A stretch of 64,000 nt of DNA from Stereum hirsutum FP-91666 SS1 (lineage: Eukaryota > Basidiomycota > Agaricomycetes > Russulales > Stereaceae): assembly GCF_000264905.1 (NCBI RefSeq), contig NW_006763143.1, positions 543,224 to 607,223 of the forward strand, given 5' to 3'. Below are positions 47,301-57,712 of this stretch, one piece after another. Both the position numbers and the translations under genes were made by a program. Under the pieces are notes generated by a model. The model saw only the letters and a program-made list of their open reading frames with translations, searched no databases and was not told where the DNA came from. The first letter of the stretch is position 1. Every line of letters starts with the position of its first letter.

Positions 47301-48581
47301 CACAACCTTGCACTGACATACCGAGACCAAGGCCGATGGGCAGAGGCGGAGAGGCTGCAAGAGACGGTGATGGAGGCGAGCAAGCGGGTGCTCGGCGAGG
47401 AGCATCCCGACACCCTGGCAAGCATGAATACCCTTGCATCGATATACCAACACCAAGGCCGATGGGCAGAGGCGGAGAGGCTGCAGGAGACGGTGGTGGA
47501 GGCGAGCAAGCGAGTGCGAGGCGAGGAGCATCCCTCCACCCTGTCGAGCATGCACAACCTTGCATCGACATACGGAAACCGAGGCCGATGGGCAGAGGCG
47601 GAAAGGTTGCAGGTGACGGTGATGGAGGCGAGGAAGCGGGTGCTCGGCGAGGAGCATCCCGATACTCTGACGAGCATGCACAACCTTGCATCGACATACG
47701 GAAACCAAGGCCGATGGGCAGAGGCGGAAAGGTTGCAGGTGACGGTGCTGGAGGCGAGCAAGCGGGTGCTCGGCGAGGAGCATCCCGATACTCTGACGAG
47801 CATGAACAACCTTGCGTTGACATACCGAGACCAAGGCCGATGGGCAGAGGCGGAGAGGCCGCAGGCGACGGTGATGGAGGCGAGCAAGCGGGTGCTCGGC
47901 GAGGAGCATCCCGACACCCTGGCGAGCATGCACAACCTTGCCTCGACATACCGAGATCAAGGCAGATGGGCAGAGGCGGAGAGGCTGCAGGTGGCGGTGA
48001 TGGAGGCGTGCAAGCGGGTGCTCGGCGAGGAGCATCCCAACACACTGACGACTATGAGCACCCTTGCATCTACATACCACAACCAAGGCCGATGGGCAGA
48101 GGCGGAAAAGCTGCAGGCAACGGTGATGGAGGCGAGCAAGCGGGTGCTCGGCGAGGAGCATCCCTCTACCCTGACGAGCATGAACAACCTTGCATCGACA
48201 TACCAAGACCAAGGCCGATTGACAGACGCGGAGAGGCTGCAAGAGACGGTGATGGAGGCGAGCAAGCGGGTGCGAGGCGAGGAGCATCCCGATACTCTGA
48301 CGAGCATGAACAACCTTGCGTTGACATACCGAGACCAAGGCCGATGGGCAGAGGTGGAGACGCTGCAGACGACCGTGGTGGAGGCAAGGAAGCGGGTGAT
48401 CGGAGAGGAGCATCCTTACACATTGCGAACTATGGAAAGCCTCGCATCGACGTACCAGGCACTGGACCGATTATCGGATGCAAGCAGGCTCGAAGCAGAG
48501 GTGGAAGATATCAGAAAAAGGCTTGTCGTACAACGGGATCACGGGGTAGAGGCAGACAGCAGTACTTCTCATGCGAGCTGA
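44324..48581 (+). CDS. NLR-type receptor: patatin-like phospholipase, NB-ARC, TPR repeats
   Basis: Seven exons (44324-44369, 44420-44558, 44617-44850, 44910-45535, 45593-45827, 45892-46291, 46359-48581) give 1,300 residues. Effector domain about 10-215: oxyanion motif DGGGIRG (16-22), nucleophile elbow GTSTG (S59) and the catalytic Asp in YTDGGLGNNNP (D204), so a complete Ser-Asp dyad of a patatin/cPLA2-type lipid hydrolase. NB-ARC about 365-650: FTGRDD, P-loop GLGGSGKS (404-411), Walker B LLILDNADD (473-481), TSRN sensor-like motif. Then a winged-helix-like stretch and 11 TPRs of 42 residues (822-1283). This is the layout of fungal STAND/NLR proteins thought to act in allorecognition and defence: ligand sensing by repeats, oligomerisation by NB-ARC, membrane attack by the lipase. 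All motifs look intact. Family and layout are sure; biological role is inferred. Confidence 0.93.
47142..48527 (+). repeat. Eleven 126 bp tandem repeats coding TPR units
   Basis: Units start with GGCGAGGAGCATCCC (GEEHP) at exact 126 bp steps from 47142 to 48402, with no indels. The consensus reads GEEHPDTLTSMNNLA, then TYRDQGRWAEAERLQ, then TVMEASKRVL. Inner units are nearly identical at DNA level, while the first and last are more diverged. This is the kinesin light chain-like TPR type. Near identity points to recent amplification or gene conversion. Confidence 0.95.
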
Positions 48582-49979
48582 CTGAGTATGAGACTACGAG
48601 TAAATGTCCATCGTATTATTTATCGTGGTCCAGTTTTCTGATACAACATATGTATACCGTGATTCGCGTACTCGAAGTCGAGTGAACTTTTCCATTACTC
48701 TTTCTCAAACAGTGTTTTTTTAGCTTTATGACAAGTCTCCATACGAATCCACTTTCGACACCTCCTCGTTGCTTTAAATCAGCAACTATCGGGGGATCGC
48801 GTCAATGGTTATGAACGGGAGACAGTACTTAAGAGGAGGCGGAACGGAACGTACCCCGCGCTACATAGTTGAAACTCCAGTGGGCTCCATCGTCGCAAGA
48901 TATCGCGTTCCGTCACGGTCTCGGTATGAATAATGAGACGGTGGATGACTTCCCGTAGAGAAAATATATGTCTATTAGGGCATATATGTAGCGGTTCACA
49001 TCGTGTTTTTGCGATGTGAACTAAACCCATGATGGATTCAATACTTCGCAATTTTGTCCCGTTGGAGCCTCGAAGCTCAATTCACACGCAGTGCAATTTC
49101 GATGCGAGAGGGGCCTCCTCCGGCCTCTGCCCGTTCACTGACGTCGTTCGGAACAACACACACTTTGGCGGAAGGCCCACGTACTGTAGCTCCCAAAAGA
49201 ATCGCTGTATCAGAGGCCATCAGGAAGGGGGACGGGAATGAGAGCAGGAGTAGACCCGTCTCGAGGATCCAAACTCAATGTGAACTGAGTATTATATCTA
49301 GCACCACACTCGAGATTCCGAGTTCACACTTTTCGTTTTCAGGATGATGAACGAACTTGGGAATTGCCGGCTGCTGCCGGCGGAAACCTTGCTTAGTTTT
49401 TTTTAGGGGACACTTAGTCGAGCAGGTAATCATCATGAAAAAGCTTTCTGGTATTCATTCTCTAGTTGGCTTCGATTGGGATGACTGCTAGCTAGTGAAG
49501 TGCTCGTTGTGATGCAGTGGACTGTGGCAGTGGGCATGGCTCGTGAGTATTGTCTTGACTACTTACACAGGGCACTTTCGAGATTTGGACAAGGCGCAGG
49601 TTCGTGACGGCCAAAGCCAACACTGGCAGTGGCAATGCATAATCGTAAACGGCCTCCTGGATCAATCATGATGCGGACATTTAGATAAAAGACAATATCA
49701 GCGTCCAGAGTCCCAGATATCGAGGCGAGAGAGCCTAACATGGGCGCCACATTCGCCACGCTGTTTGGCCTTATTTGCTCCTCAACACGCGCCACAATTA
49801 CGGGGGTTGGAAAGACCTTGCTAAGCAAGGTTCCTGGTCCCTTTAGGGGACAAGGTCTGTTAGCAGCTAATTTTCGTCAAACAGCCAGACATAGTTAGTC
49901 TCGTTCCGATCGGCACTTCCCATGCGCCCAGACCGCACTACTCGCGTGCTTGCCACACGTTGCAATTGGCCACACGGCC
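48582..49979. other. Repeat-rich intergenic region, no gene
   Basis: No supportable coding sequence. It contains the left arm (48943-49002) of an inverted repeat whose partner is at 51119-51293. Short duplicated motifs such as CCTGGTCCCTTTAG (about 49828) recur inverted near 51080. It looks like a nest of transposon remnants. Confidence 0.5.
48943..49002 (+). repeat. Left arm of an inverted repeat bracketing the gap region
   Basis: Reverse complement of 51119-51293 when the 115 bp insertion in that copy is ignored; shared blocks include GGATGACTTCCCGTAGAG and GGGCATATATGTAGCGGTTC. This copy is the uninterrupted one. Confidence 0.75.
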
Positions 49980-50276
49980 GGCCGGCCTTCCATCCTCCTC
50001 CACTCTCGTCGTCTCGAGCTCATAAATAAGGCCGATGTTCGTGCATTCCCAATACACCCCTACTTGAATAAATACTGCATCTGCATGACTCGATTGGAAA
50101 AGAGGCCAACATCTGTGGATCGCCCCGGCAAGGAGGGTGGGCAGGCGGTCCACAGAGGTCGGCATCTTCGTTCCAGTTGTCAGTGTACTAGTATATAGTA
50201 TAATATAGACAATATTGCATGTCCCGGTGCCACATTCTATGTGGGATATAGCCCGATGTACATCAGGAGAGGCATA
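49980..50276 (+). repeat. 297 bp direct duplication, copy left of the gap
   Basis: It appears identical to 50615-50911 (constant offset 635). It ends exactly where the N run begins, while the other copy starts exactly where the N run ends. Most simply these are two overlapping contig ends left unmerged; LTRs of an element hidden in the gap are the alternative. Confidence 0.9.
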
Positions 50277-50614
50277 NNNNNNNNNNNNNNNNNNNNNNNN
50301 NNNNNNNNNNNNNNNNNNNNNNNNNNNNNNNNNNNNNNNNNNNNNNNNNNNNNNNNNNNNNNNNNNNNNNNNNNNNNNNNNNNNNNNNNNNNNNNNNNNN
50401 NNNNNNNNNNNNNNNNNNNNNNNNNNNNNNNNNNNNNNNNNNNNNNNNNNNNNNNNNNNNNNNNNNNNNNNNNNNNNNNNNNNNNNNNNNNNNNNNNNNN
50501 NNNNNNNNNNNNNNNNNNNNNNNNNNNNNNNNNNNNNNNNNNNNNNNNNNNNNNNNNNNNNNNNNNNNNNNNNNNNNNNNNNNNNNNNNNNNNNNNNNNN
50601 NNNNNNNNNNNNNN
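50277..50614. other. Assembly gap (338 N)
   Basis: A run of undetermined bases. Any frame crossing it is meaningless. Confidence 1.
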
Positions 50615-50911
50615 GGCCGGCCTTCCATCCTCCTCCACTCTCGTCGTCTCGAGCTCATAAATAAGGCCGATGTTCGTGCATTCCCAATACACCCCTACTT
50701 GAATAAATACTGCATCTGCATGACTCGATTGGAAAAGAGGCCAACATCTGTGGATCGCCCCGGCAAGGAGGGTGGGCAGGCGGTCCACAGAGGTCGGCAT
50801 CTTCGTTCCAGTTGTCAGTGTACTAGTATATAGTATAATATAGACAATATTGCATGTCCCGGTGCCACATTCTATGTGGGATATAGCCCGATGTACATCA
50901 GGAGAGGCATA
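50615..50911 (+). repeat. 297 bp direct duplication, copy right of the gap
   Basis: Partner of 49980-50276. It begins GGCCGGCCTTCC at the first base after the gap and its match ends GGAGAGGCATA, after which the sequence continues uniquely. Confidence 0.9.
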
Positions 50912-51118
50912 ATCCTGAAGTAGAGTATTTCCTTCCCTTCGGCCCCCAGAACACAGAACGACTGGTAAACTTCAAGGTTTTTTTAGTACGCGGGGCGGAG
51001 CGTAGCGGAGCCCTGCGCGAGTTTACCGTCAGATTAGCATCCAAAGTCCATCAATATAGTTTCTATTACTGATAGCTAAAGGGACCAGGGTAGGGCCCGA
51101 AAGGGCAGTTTATAAACT

Positions 51119-51293
51119 GATGTGAACCGCTACATATATGCCCTATTCGACATTGATTCAGCGTGATCGGTGCTCGGCAACGCTCGGAAATGAAGAGGGC
51201 AGCCAACCACTGAGCTGCGATCGTCATTTCGGAGGTTTGCCGAGCAGTGATCGCGTCGAATAAACATATCTTTTTCTCTACGGGAAGTCATCC
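51119..51293 (-). repeat. Right arm of the inverted repeat, interrupted by a small TIR element
   Basis: Matches 48943-49002 in reverse. The match breaks after GCCCTA and resumes at TAAACATATC, with the 115 bp TIR element at 51146-51260 between. Confidence 0.7.
51146..51260. mobile_element. 115 bp MITE-like element with terminal inverted repeats
   Basis: The ends are TTCGAC and GTCGAA, with further inverted homology inward (GATCGGTGCTCGGCAA against GATCACTGCTCGGCAA). It is flanked by TA on both sides, as for Tc1/mariner-type target duplications. The related arm at 48943-49002 lacks the insert and provides an approximate empty site. It is too short to code for anything. Confidence 0.6.
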
Positions 51294-51400
51294 GGTATGA
51301 GAAGAGGCGAGAAGGCTGGGAGGTAAGTAGCTTGAGGCAGTGTGAATCAAAGTGTAGACTCATACTACAATCGCTGGACTCTGAATATTATTGTCCAATC

Positions 51401-51502
51401 TTTTTTTTTTCTTTTTCTTTTTTGAATCAATTGCATTTATATAGCGCCGGCGCGGGCCAGGGGCGCTGTGAGTAGGTACTGGACCGGTATGCGGAGCAGG
51501 GA
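51401..51502 (-). mobile_element. Short retroposon (LINE 3' end or SINE) with poly-A and 14 bp target duplication
   Basis: ATTATTGTCCAATC occurs at 51387-51400 and again at 51503-51516. Between them, read on the minus strand, is a 102 bp sequence containing GCGCTATATAAATGCAATTG and ending in an A-rich tail (T-rich on the plus strand at 51401-51422). A perfect direct repeat plus a terminal A-tail is the hallmark of target-primed retroposition. The body resembles the 3' end of a 5'-truncated LINE, from memory only. Confidence 0.75.
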
Positions 51503-51516
51503 ATTATTGTCCAATC

Positions 51517-52781
51517 GTCATCGCAGATGCTATGAGGGAAGAGGGAATGGTTTTTTGAACTCTGCATCCAGAACGCGCGGGCATACGAGGCGATCTTCGC
51601 AGGGTTCTTAATGCGCTTGCGAATGAGAGACCGAACGAACCAGCAAAGGAGAAAGACAAGCATTGGAGGAGTTGGCGCATAGGTCAGCGGTGTGATGTGC
51701 AACCGATGAGTCGACTTGAAAATAATAAATGGATAGAGTACGATCCTGGTTTCGCATTGAGATCTGTTGTTGGATTTGGGTGAATCCGACACTGGAGGAA
51801 ATGCTCAGCCACGAGTCCAACATCAATATGTGAGATTCATTGATAGTAGATTTCATAGAGGAGCCAGGTCTGCCTTGAATGCAAGACTTGCAGATCCGTC
51901 ATGCATGGTTAGCGCAAAAGTAGAAAGTATGTTTGCGTTCAATGTATCAACCATGACGGTGCCAGGTGAGACCTAGAATGCCATGAGATATCTTTGATCA
52001 GCGAACATGAAGCAGGACATAAGCAATCGAAGACGTGGCTGCAGTGAACAAGCAGAGGTGGGGCCACAGGAGAACTTTCCTCGCCACGCCACTTGAAGCT
52101 TCACGAGCATCACGAACAGATTCGGAACAAGGCCATGCACAGGGCATCGAGGGCGACGCAAGGTGATCCCCAAAGCCACTGCATTCCGAGATGGTAACGG
52201 AGAGCCACGCGGCCAGCCGATGATTGCGAAAAGCTGTGGGCGGGTACTTTTGTTGTCCCCACGTGCGAGAGTGGCCCAACTTCACGAGCAAGGCCAATAT
52301 TCATCTACGTAAATGCAACAAGGAAGAGGGGATAACGGAAAGCCCTTGACGACACTGAGAACGCGCAAGACTAGGGAGTGGATGGAGTAAGTGTGGTGGA
52401 TTTCTCCGGAGGTCAGTCGGTGTCCTCCTGGAGGGCCAAGGCGCCTTGCCGGGAAGGGCGGGCTGATGTGGTGCTGTACGGGATATGAGCGATATAATTC
52501 GTGTAAAAAGAGCCAGTGGTGATGGTGGTGAAGAACAAGAAGGAAAGGTGGCGTCGGAGAGGGCCGAGCGTCGGCCTGATGGGTGGACAGGGCGGACCCG
52601 GGCTCGGGAGAGGAGGGTGCGGAGGACGAGGTGGGCAAGCAAAAGAAGGGGATGACGCCCGCGGCCCTTCCCCCAACCGCTTCCCAGCGACCGCCCCTCC
52701 AGCCCCCTCTCCCACCCTCTCTCCTTCCCCCACCACCATCACCCCGTCCCCCCTCGTCGTTCCCGCCGTCCGTCGCCCACC
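51517..52781. other. Intergenic and 5' flank of the ITC1-like gene
   Basis: No supported gene. The last 300 bp are G- and C-rich (long Pro/Arg-type open frames on both strands are composition artefacts) and probably form the 5' UTR and promoter of the gene starting at 52782. Confidence 0.4.
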
Positions 52782-55700
52782 ATGCCCACCTGCAGGCGCA
52801 AGCGCGTCATGCTCACAGAGGCATCAGACGCTCTCCTCGTCGCCCTCAAGACTGACCCAGACAAGGAGGTATATTATATGGAGCAGACAGGCGAGATTTT
52901 CGACACCTATGAGTCTGTTTTTTCCTTATTTCAATCCATCCATCCATCCACACGTTCTCACATGTATCCGAACAGGGCTTTTGCTGCCAGAATGTCCTTC
53001 TACCACCTCAAACAATTCCAGTGCGAGGTCACCGGGAAGAGCGGTATGAACTATTTCCAAGCGCTCGAGAGCGAACAGCAGGAAGCGCGTACCATGCACA
53101 GTCGCTTTCCTGAACAACTCAAGCCTGCCATCCTCAGAGCCGTTCAGTGGCGTGCGTCTACCTATCCTCTCGACGTGTCACGCCCCCGCTAACGTGTTTC
53201 ATCTCGTTCCAGAGGTCATGGGTCGTTTGGACCATCTCGTTGAAGCCGTGTATGACCGTTTCAAAGACCGCTATTTCCGCGATGAAAGTACGTCCGTCTT
53301 GTACCTCTCCGCCCATCTACTCACGGAAGCTAATGGTCATGCACGTATACAGAGGTCTATGTTGATGTTCAAGGAGACAAGTACGTTTCTTCCTCATTCC
53401 TTCCCCTATCCAATCTCAACACCATCCCCCTAGGTTCTTCGCCCGCGTCGTTGAAGTCTTTCCTCCCCGTCCTCCTTCACCACCCAAACCGGACACCACC
53501 CCCATCGCGTCCACCTCTTCCCAACCACCACCTTCACCACCGAAACGTCCCTCTCTACCCATCCACGACATCCGCGGCGACCTCAAGACGCCGGCCAAAG
53601 AAGTCAACGCGGCCGACGATCCTCAGAAGTACTACTACAAGGTCCAGCTGCTAGAGGAAGAGAAGAGCGAGAGTGCAAAGGACAAGATGGCTGCGTATGC
53701 GAAGGAGGCAAGGGCAAAGTGGACTGGGAGCTTGATGGAGGTTCAATGTCCCGTCATGAGGTGCGTTTCTTTCACGCTCACTTCCATCCTTGCGTGCGGT
53801 ATCTTTGAATGGCGTCGTTGATGTGTATGGTTGTGTGGTGGCAGTCGCGACCGTCTAGCATTCTCGAAGAGCATCCTCCGCCGGTTTATTCGTGACTGCG
53901 TAGATCGCAGTCCAGCCGTCGCATCCCCTTGGATCGTCAAGAAAGCCGTTGCGGGTCGGTATGGTGTTGAGACGCTCATGCCCGAGTCGACGCGTCAGGG
54001 AGTCGAGGATATCAAGAAGGGAGAGATACAGAAGAGGAAGAAGGTGTGGGAGGACAAGGAAGGTCCAATAGCCAAGAAGCCAAAGAAGTTGACCCCTCTT
54101 CAAGAGGAACGAGGTAAGTCGCATTCCATTCCTCTCGTACTTAAACACCTGTACTGACATCCCCCGATGTCTGATGTTATCAGCCAAAAACGCGGCGATA
54201 GCTGCTGAGAAGAAAGAGCGCGAGGGGAAGGAGAAAGCCGAGAGGCAAGCAAAAGTGAAGGAGGAGGCGGAGCGTTTGGCTGGCGAGAAGGCTGCGCTGA
54301 AAGAAAAGGCGGCAAAGGAGAAAAAGAAACCGGTGAGGTATCCTACGGAGGACTTGGACGTCACGCTTTCGGACAAGGAGAAGAAGGCCGGGGTGAAGGT
54401 GAAGAGGCCTGTACCGAGTCGAGTGTCCTTGCCGTTCAACGAGAAGCCGGGAGTATTTGAACCCTTTTTGATGAGTTGGAATTTTTTGGCCGTTTATGGG
54501 TACGCTTTATTGCTTTGACGCTTGCCCATCACTTCCGATGGATATTAAAGGCTGTCGCTTTTTCCCCCTAGGCACCCGTTACATCTCTCAACTTTCACGC
54601 TAGACGAGTACGAACACGCTATACGACACTCCGTCGAACCGCATGCCTGCGAACTTCTCGCTGAAGTTCACTCCTCTCTCATCTACAACCTACGCACAGT
54701 TTCTTTCACGCGACACAGTGCGGTCACTTCCCTCTGGCAACTCAAGAATGACGAGGTGAATGAGAGCACGGAGATGGGTATCACGCTTGACGAACTTATC
54801 AATGCGTTGGCGGGCGTGGGAAACAATTGGGAGAGAGATCCTCTGAGGCATACTGAAGGGAGGGCGGGGTGGGAAGAGTCGCTAGTAGGATGTCTGAAAG
54901 ACGTGCGTATCTCATTTCTCGTCTTATTCTAGCCAAGTGGAATTAAAATATGGACTACTTGCTGATGGGATTATATCTTCGACATTCAGCACGCCACTCT
55001 CGAGAACTTCCCCTCTCTCCGATATATTCTTACTCGACTACTCTTTAAACCAGTAGATGGCTACCCCTCGCCTTCAAGTTCGCGGCCGTCTACTCCCGAG
55101 CTTGGCTCTGTGGCGGCACCAGCCGAGACTTATTACACCCTTCCGCCAGAGGACAGGATCGCGATTCTGTCGTTCTTGTGTAATATTGCGGTTTCGAGTA
55201 AGGCGATACACGGGTATATGGAGACGTGCGAAGAGCAGTTGACCGCTCTGCGGAAAGAGAAGATCGAGGTGAATCGGTCGAAGAAGCAATTGTATGTCCT
55301 CTCCTGTTCCCCCATGCTCACCCTTATCGCACATTTGTTGAACGATATAATTATCATACAGCATCGAAGAACGCGACGCCCTAATCGCAGAGGAGAAAGG
55401 CGAAGAGCCAAAGTCGAACGGTAACGGCAGCGCCAACGGCGTCTTAACACTCGATGCTCAAGCCCCACCCCACGACGCCACCTCCGACCTCTCCGACCTC
55501 TCCGCCTCCGAGAACGGCTCGGAATTGTCTCCCTCTACATCTCTGAAACCCTCCAGATCGCAAGACAACATGAACCTGCTCCGCAAAGCTCAATCCCAAG
55601 CGCATGCCAAACAGCGCGAAGCCGCCCGGCTCCGTACCGCGTCTATCAAACAGGCCCAGGCCGAACGTCGACGGCTCGACGAAGAGGTGAATAAACTTGA

Positions 55701-56418
55701 GCGGAGGCTGGAAGGGATCGAGAGGGAGTTCAGGAAGTTGTTGGGTGCGATTAGGGTCAAGCCGTTAGGGAAGGATAGGTTTTTCAATAGGGTGTGGTGG
55801 TTCGATGGGATGGGGAGCGCGTCGTTGTTGGGGAGCGGAGGGACGGTGCAGTATGGGACGGGGAGGATTTTTATACAGGGGCCGAGTGTGTGGGATCAGG
55901 AGGTGTTGGATAGGAGGCCGCTTGAGGATGGGGTTATTGGGCGGAGGAGGGCGGAGGAGGGTGAGGAGGGGATGTTGGGAGATGGGGAGTGGGCCGTTTA
56001 TACGGATTTGGAGGAGGTGCGTGTCCGTTGACTTGTTTGATTGACCTGGGCTGGGGGAGTTTCGGGCGAGACTGACTGACGTGTTTTTTCTTTGTCGTGA
56101 TTGTCTAGGTGGACGAGTTCGCGGCTTGGCTTAATCCGAAGGGTAATCGTGAGCTGGCGTTGAAGAATGCATTGCAGAAGTGGTGGCCCCATGTGGCGCC
56201 TGGGATGCGAAAGCGCATTGCTGTACGCTTTCTTCCCTTCCATCATTCGCTCATCTCGAGTCTATAGACTGATTATTCCATTGATGTCTTTGTAGGATAT
56301 GAATAATACCGCTAAACTGCCTGAAGCCCGAAGAAGCGCTCGAAAGCATACCGGACCGGATATTTCGAGGGAGCCGTATATGTTGTGGACGAATCGTAGA
56401 GCGGTCAATGCCTCATAG
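52782..56418 (+). CDS. itc1: ITC1/ACF1-type subunit of an ISWI chromatin-remodelling complex
   Basis: Twelve exons (52782-52912, 52976-53151, 53213-53287, 53353-53380, 53434-53760, 53845-54113, 54184-54499, 54572-54902, 54990-55291, 55362-56016, 56109-56222, 56296-56418) give 948 residues. It starts MPTCRRKRVMLTEASDALLV and runs into a WAC domain (about 25-125: VYYMEQTGEIFDTYEAFAAR, then SFYHLKQFQCEVTGKSG). A Lys/Glu coiled coil precedes the DDT domain (about 420-490: PGVFEPFLMSWNFLAVYGHP). WHIM-type motifs follow (PPEDRIAILSFLCNI; then GKDRFFNRVWWFDG). These are the marks of the large non-catalytic partner of ISWI ATPases (yeast Itc1, animal ACF1), which targets the remodeller to nucleosomes. 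Exon 4 is 28 nt. The end, MLWTNRRAVNAS, is close to a family-typical NxxA finish. Confidence 0.92.
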
Positions 56419-57712
56419 ACGACACTGACTCCGATATCGGCCCTCCTCATCTTACATCCAACACAGTACAACAATGTCTCATCATTCGCACTCGCACTCA
56501 CGTCGACATCCCTGCACGTTTGCACTCATCACCAGCGTCCTTGATCTCCGCTGTCCTATAAGTGCCATCACTTTCTTTTTCGCTTGGTTAAATCTGCCCA
56601 CCTACCTCCCCATCTCCTCTCCATGGCTCGTACTTCCTCGTCCGCTTCCATTGGTTCTCAAGTCCTTGATTGCTCGCGCAAATACTGTAACCCCCTTTTT
56701 ATCTTATTTCCCGGTCATCGCTCGTGAATCCGAATCATTCAACAACTGGACCATGCCTGTCTGCTCAGAATCAGGAATTGATTCTTCCGCATCTCACGAT
56801 TACGATTCATTGCCGTTACTTTCGTCCCCTGTCGCTGTTAGATTGCTCGTTCATGCAATGGAATTTGTTGTGCTCTGAATTTTGGACTCGCTGGACATCG
56901 CCACCGCACTGGTTCGACACGCGTGCGCCACAGTGTCGGCGTGCATTTCCGAGTTCCTGGCGCTCCACTTGCAGTCTGACTCAAGCGTGGAACCAACGGT
57001 CTGTGATGGAGGTGTGGCTTTAGCTGAACTGCGCTGCCGGTGAATACTATAGAGGTGAACAGAACGAAAGAGCGAATGGAGACTAGATGAAGGTATACTA
57101 ATGGTTGAAGAGAAATTAGGCGTGGAAGCAGGAGTCAGGGAATTGTGGCGCGCCACTTGGGGCGCTTAAAATGTGCAAATATTTACGCCAAAAGCACGGT
57201 CATCAAATCATAAACACGAATATTACCTGTCGAGTACCAGCCTAAATTATATGTTTTAGTGACAGAACCATGATGCAAACCGATACTACAGGCCCCTTTC
57301 GAAGGAGACGCCGGGTTAATAAGGTACAGTATTCCACAAGAAGGAAGAAAGAAAGTTGAAGAGAAGCAGGCAAAGCATGATCACAGTAAAGGAGAAAGAT
57401 AGTAACACAAGGTACTCGCACCAGTCGTCACCGTCCCCCCGTGTTCAGAGACGGTCGCCAGTCCAGAAAGATAGTAACAATACGCAGATGCATCACTAGT
57501 GCGGTAGCAATTCTGGCAACGAAAAAACAAACGATGGAGCCCTTTCTGTCCGGGGAGATTCGTACGTATACACACCTCAGACAGAATATAAGATAGAGAC
57601 CGGAATGAATAGTGTAAGTATCCGGATTAATGTGCAGGAGGCGACAGGCTGTAGAAAATTCATTGGAACGTAATAAGAGAAATACCCAGAAAACCCGGTG
57701 TCATGATTGTCG
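56419..57712. other. Intergenic between convergent genes; nothing recognised
   Basis: Short frames such as 56474-56878 show no domain and lie in T/C-rich 3' flank. Confidence 0.45.

Noticed and set aside
46909..48413. Long antisense open frames (378, 288 and 405 codons) and a 449-codon alternative plus frame over the TPR array
   Set aside because: The 126 bp repeat length is a multiple of three, so one open unit in any frame yields a long open frame. Their translations are mere periodic echoes without domain features.
49857..50911. LTR retrotransposon starting TGTTAG with LTRs flanking the gap
   Set aside because: No matching terminal CA end, no target duplication and no internal coding seen; a contig-overlap artefact explains the duplicated 297 bp more simply.
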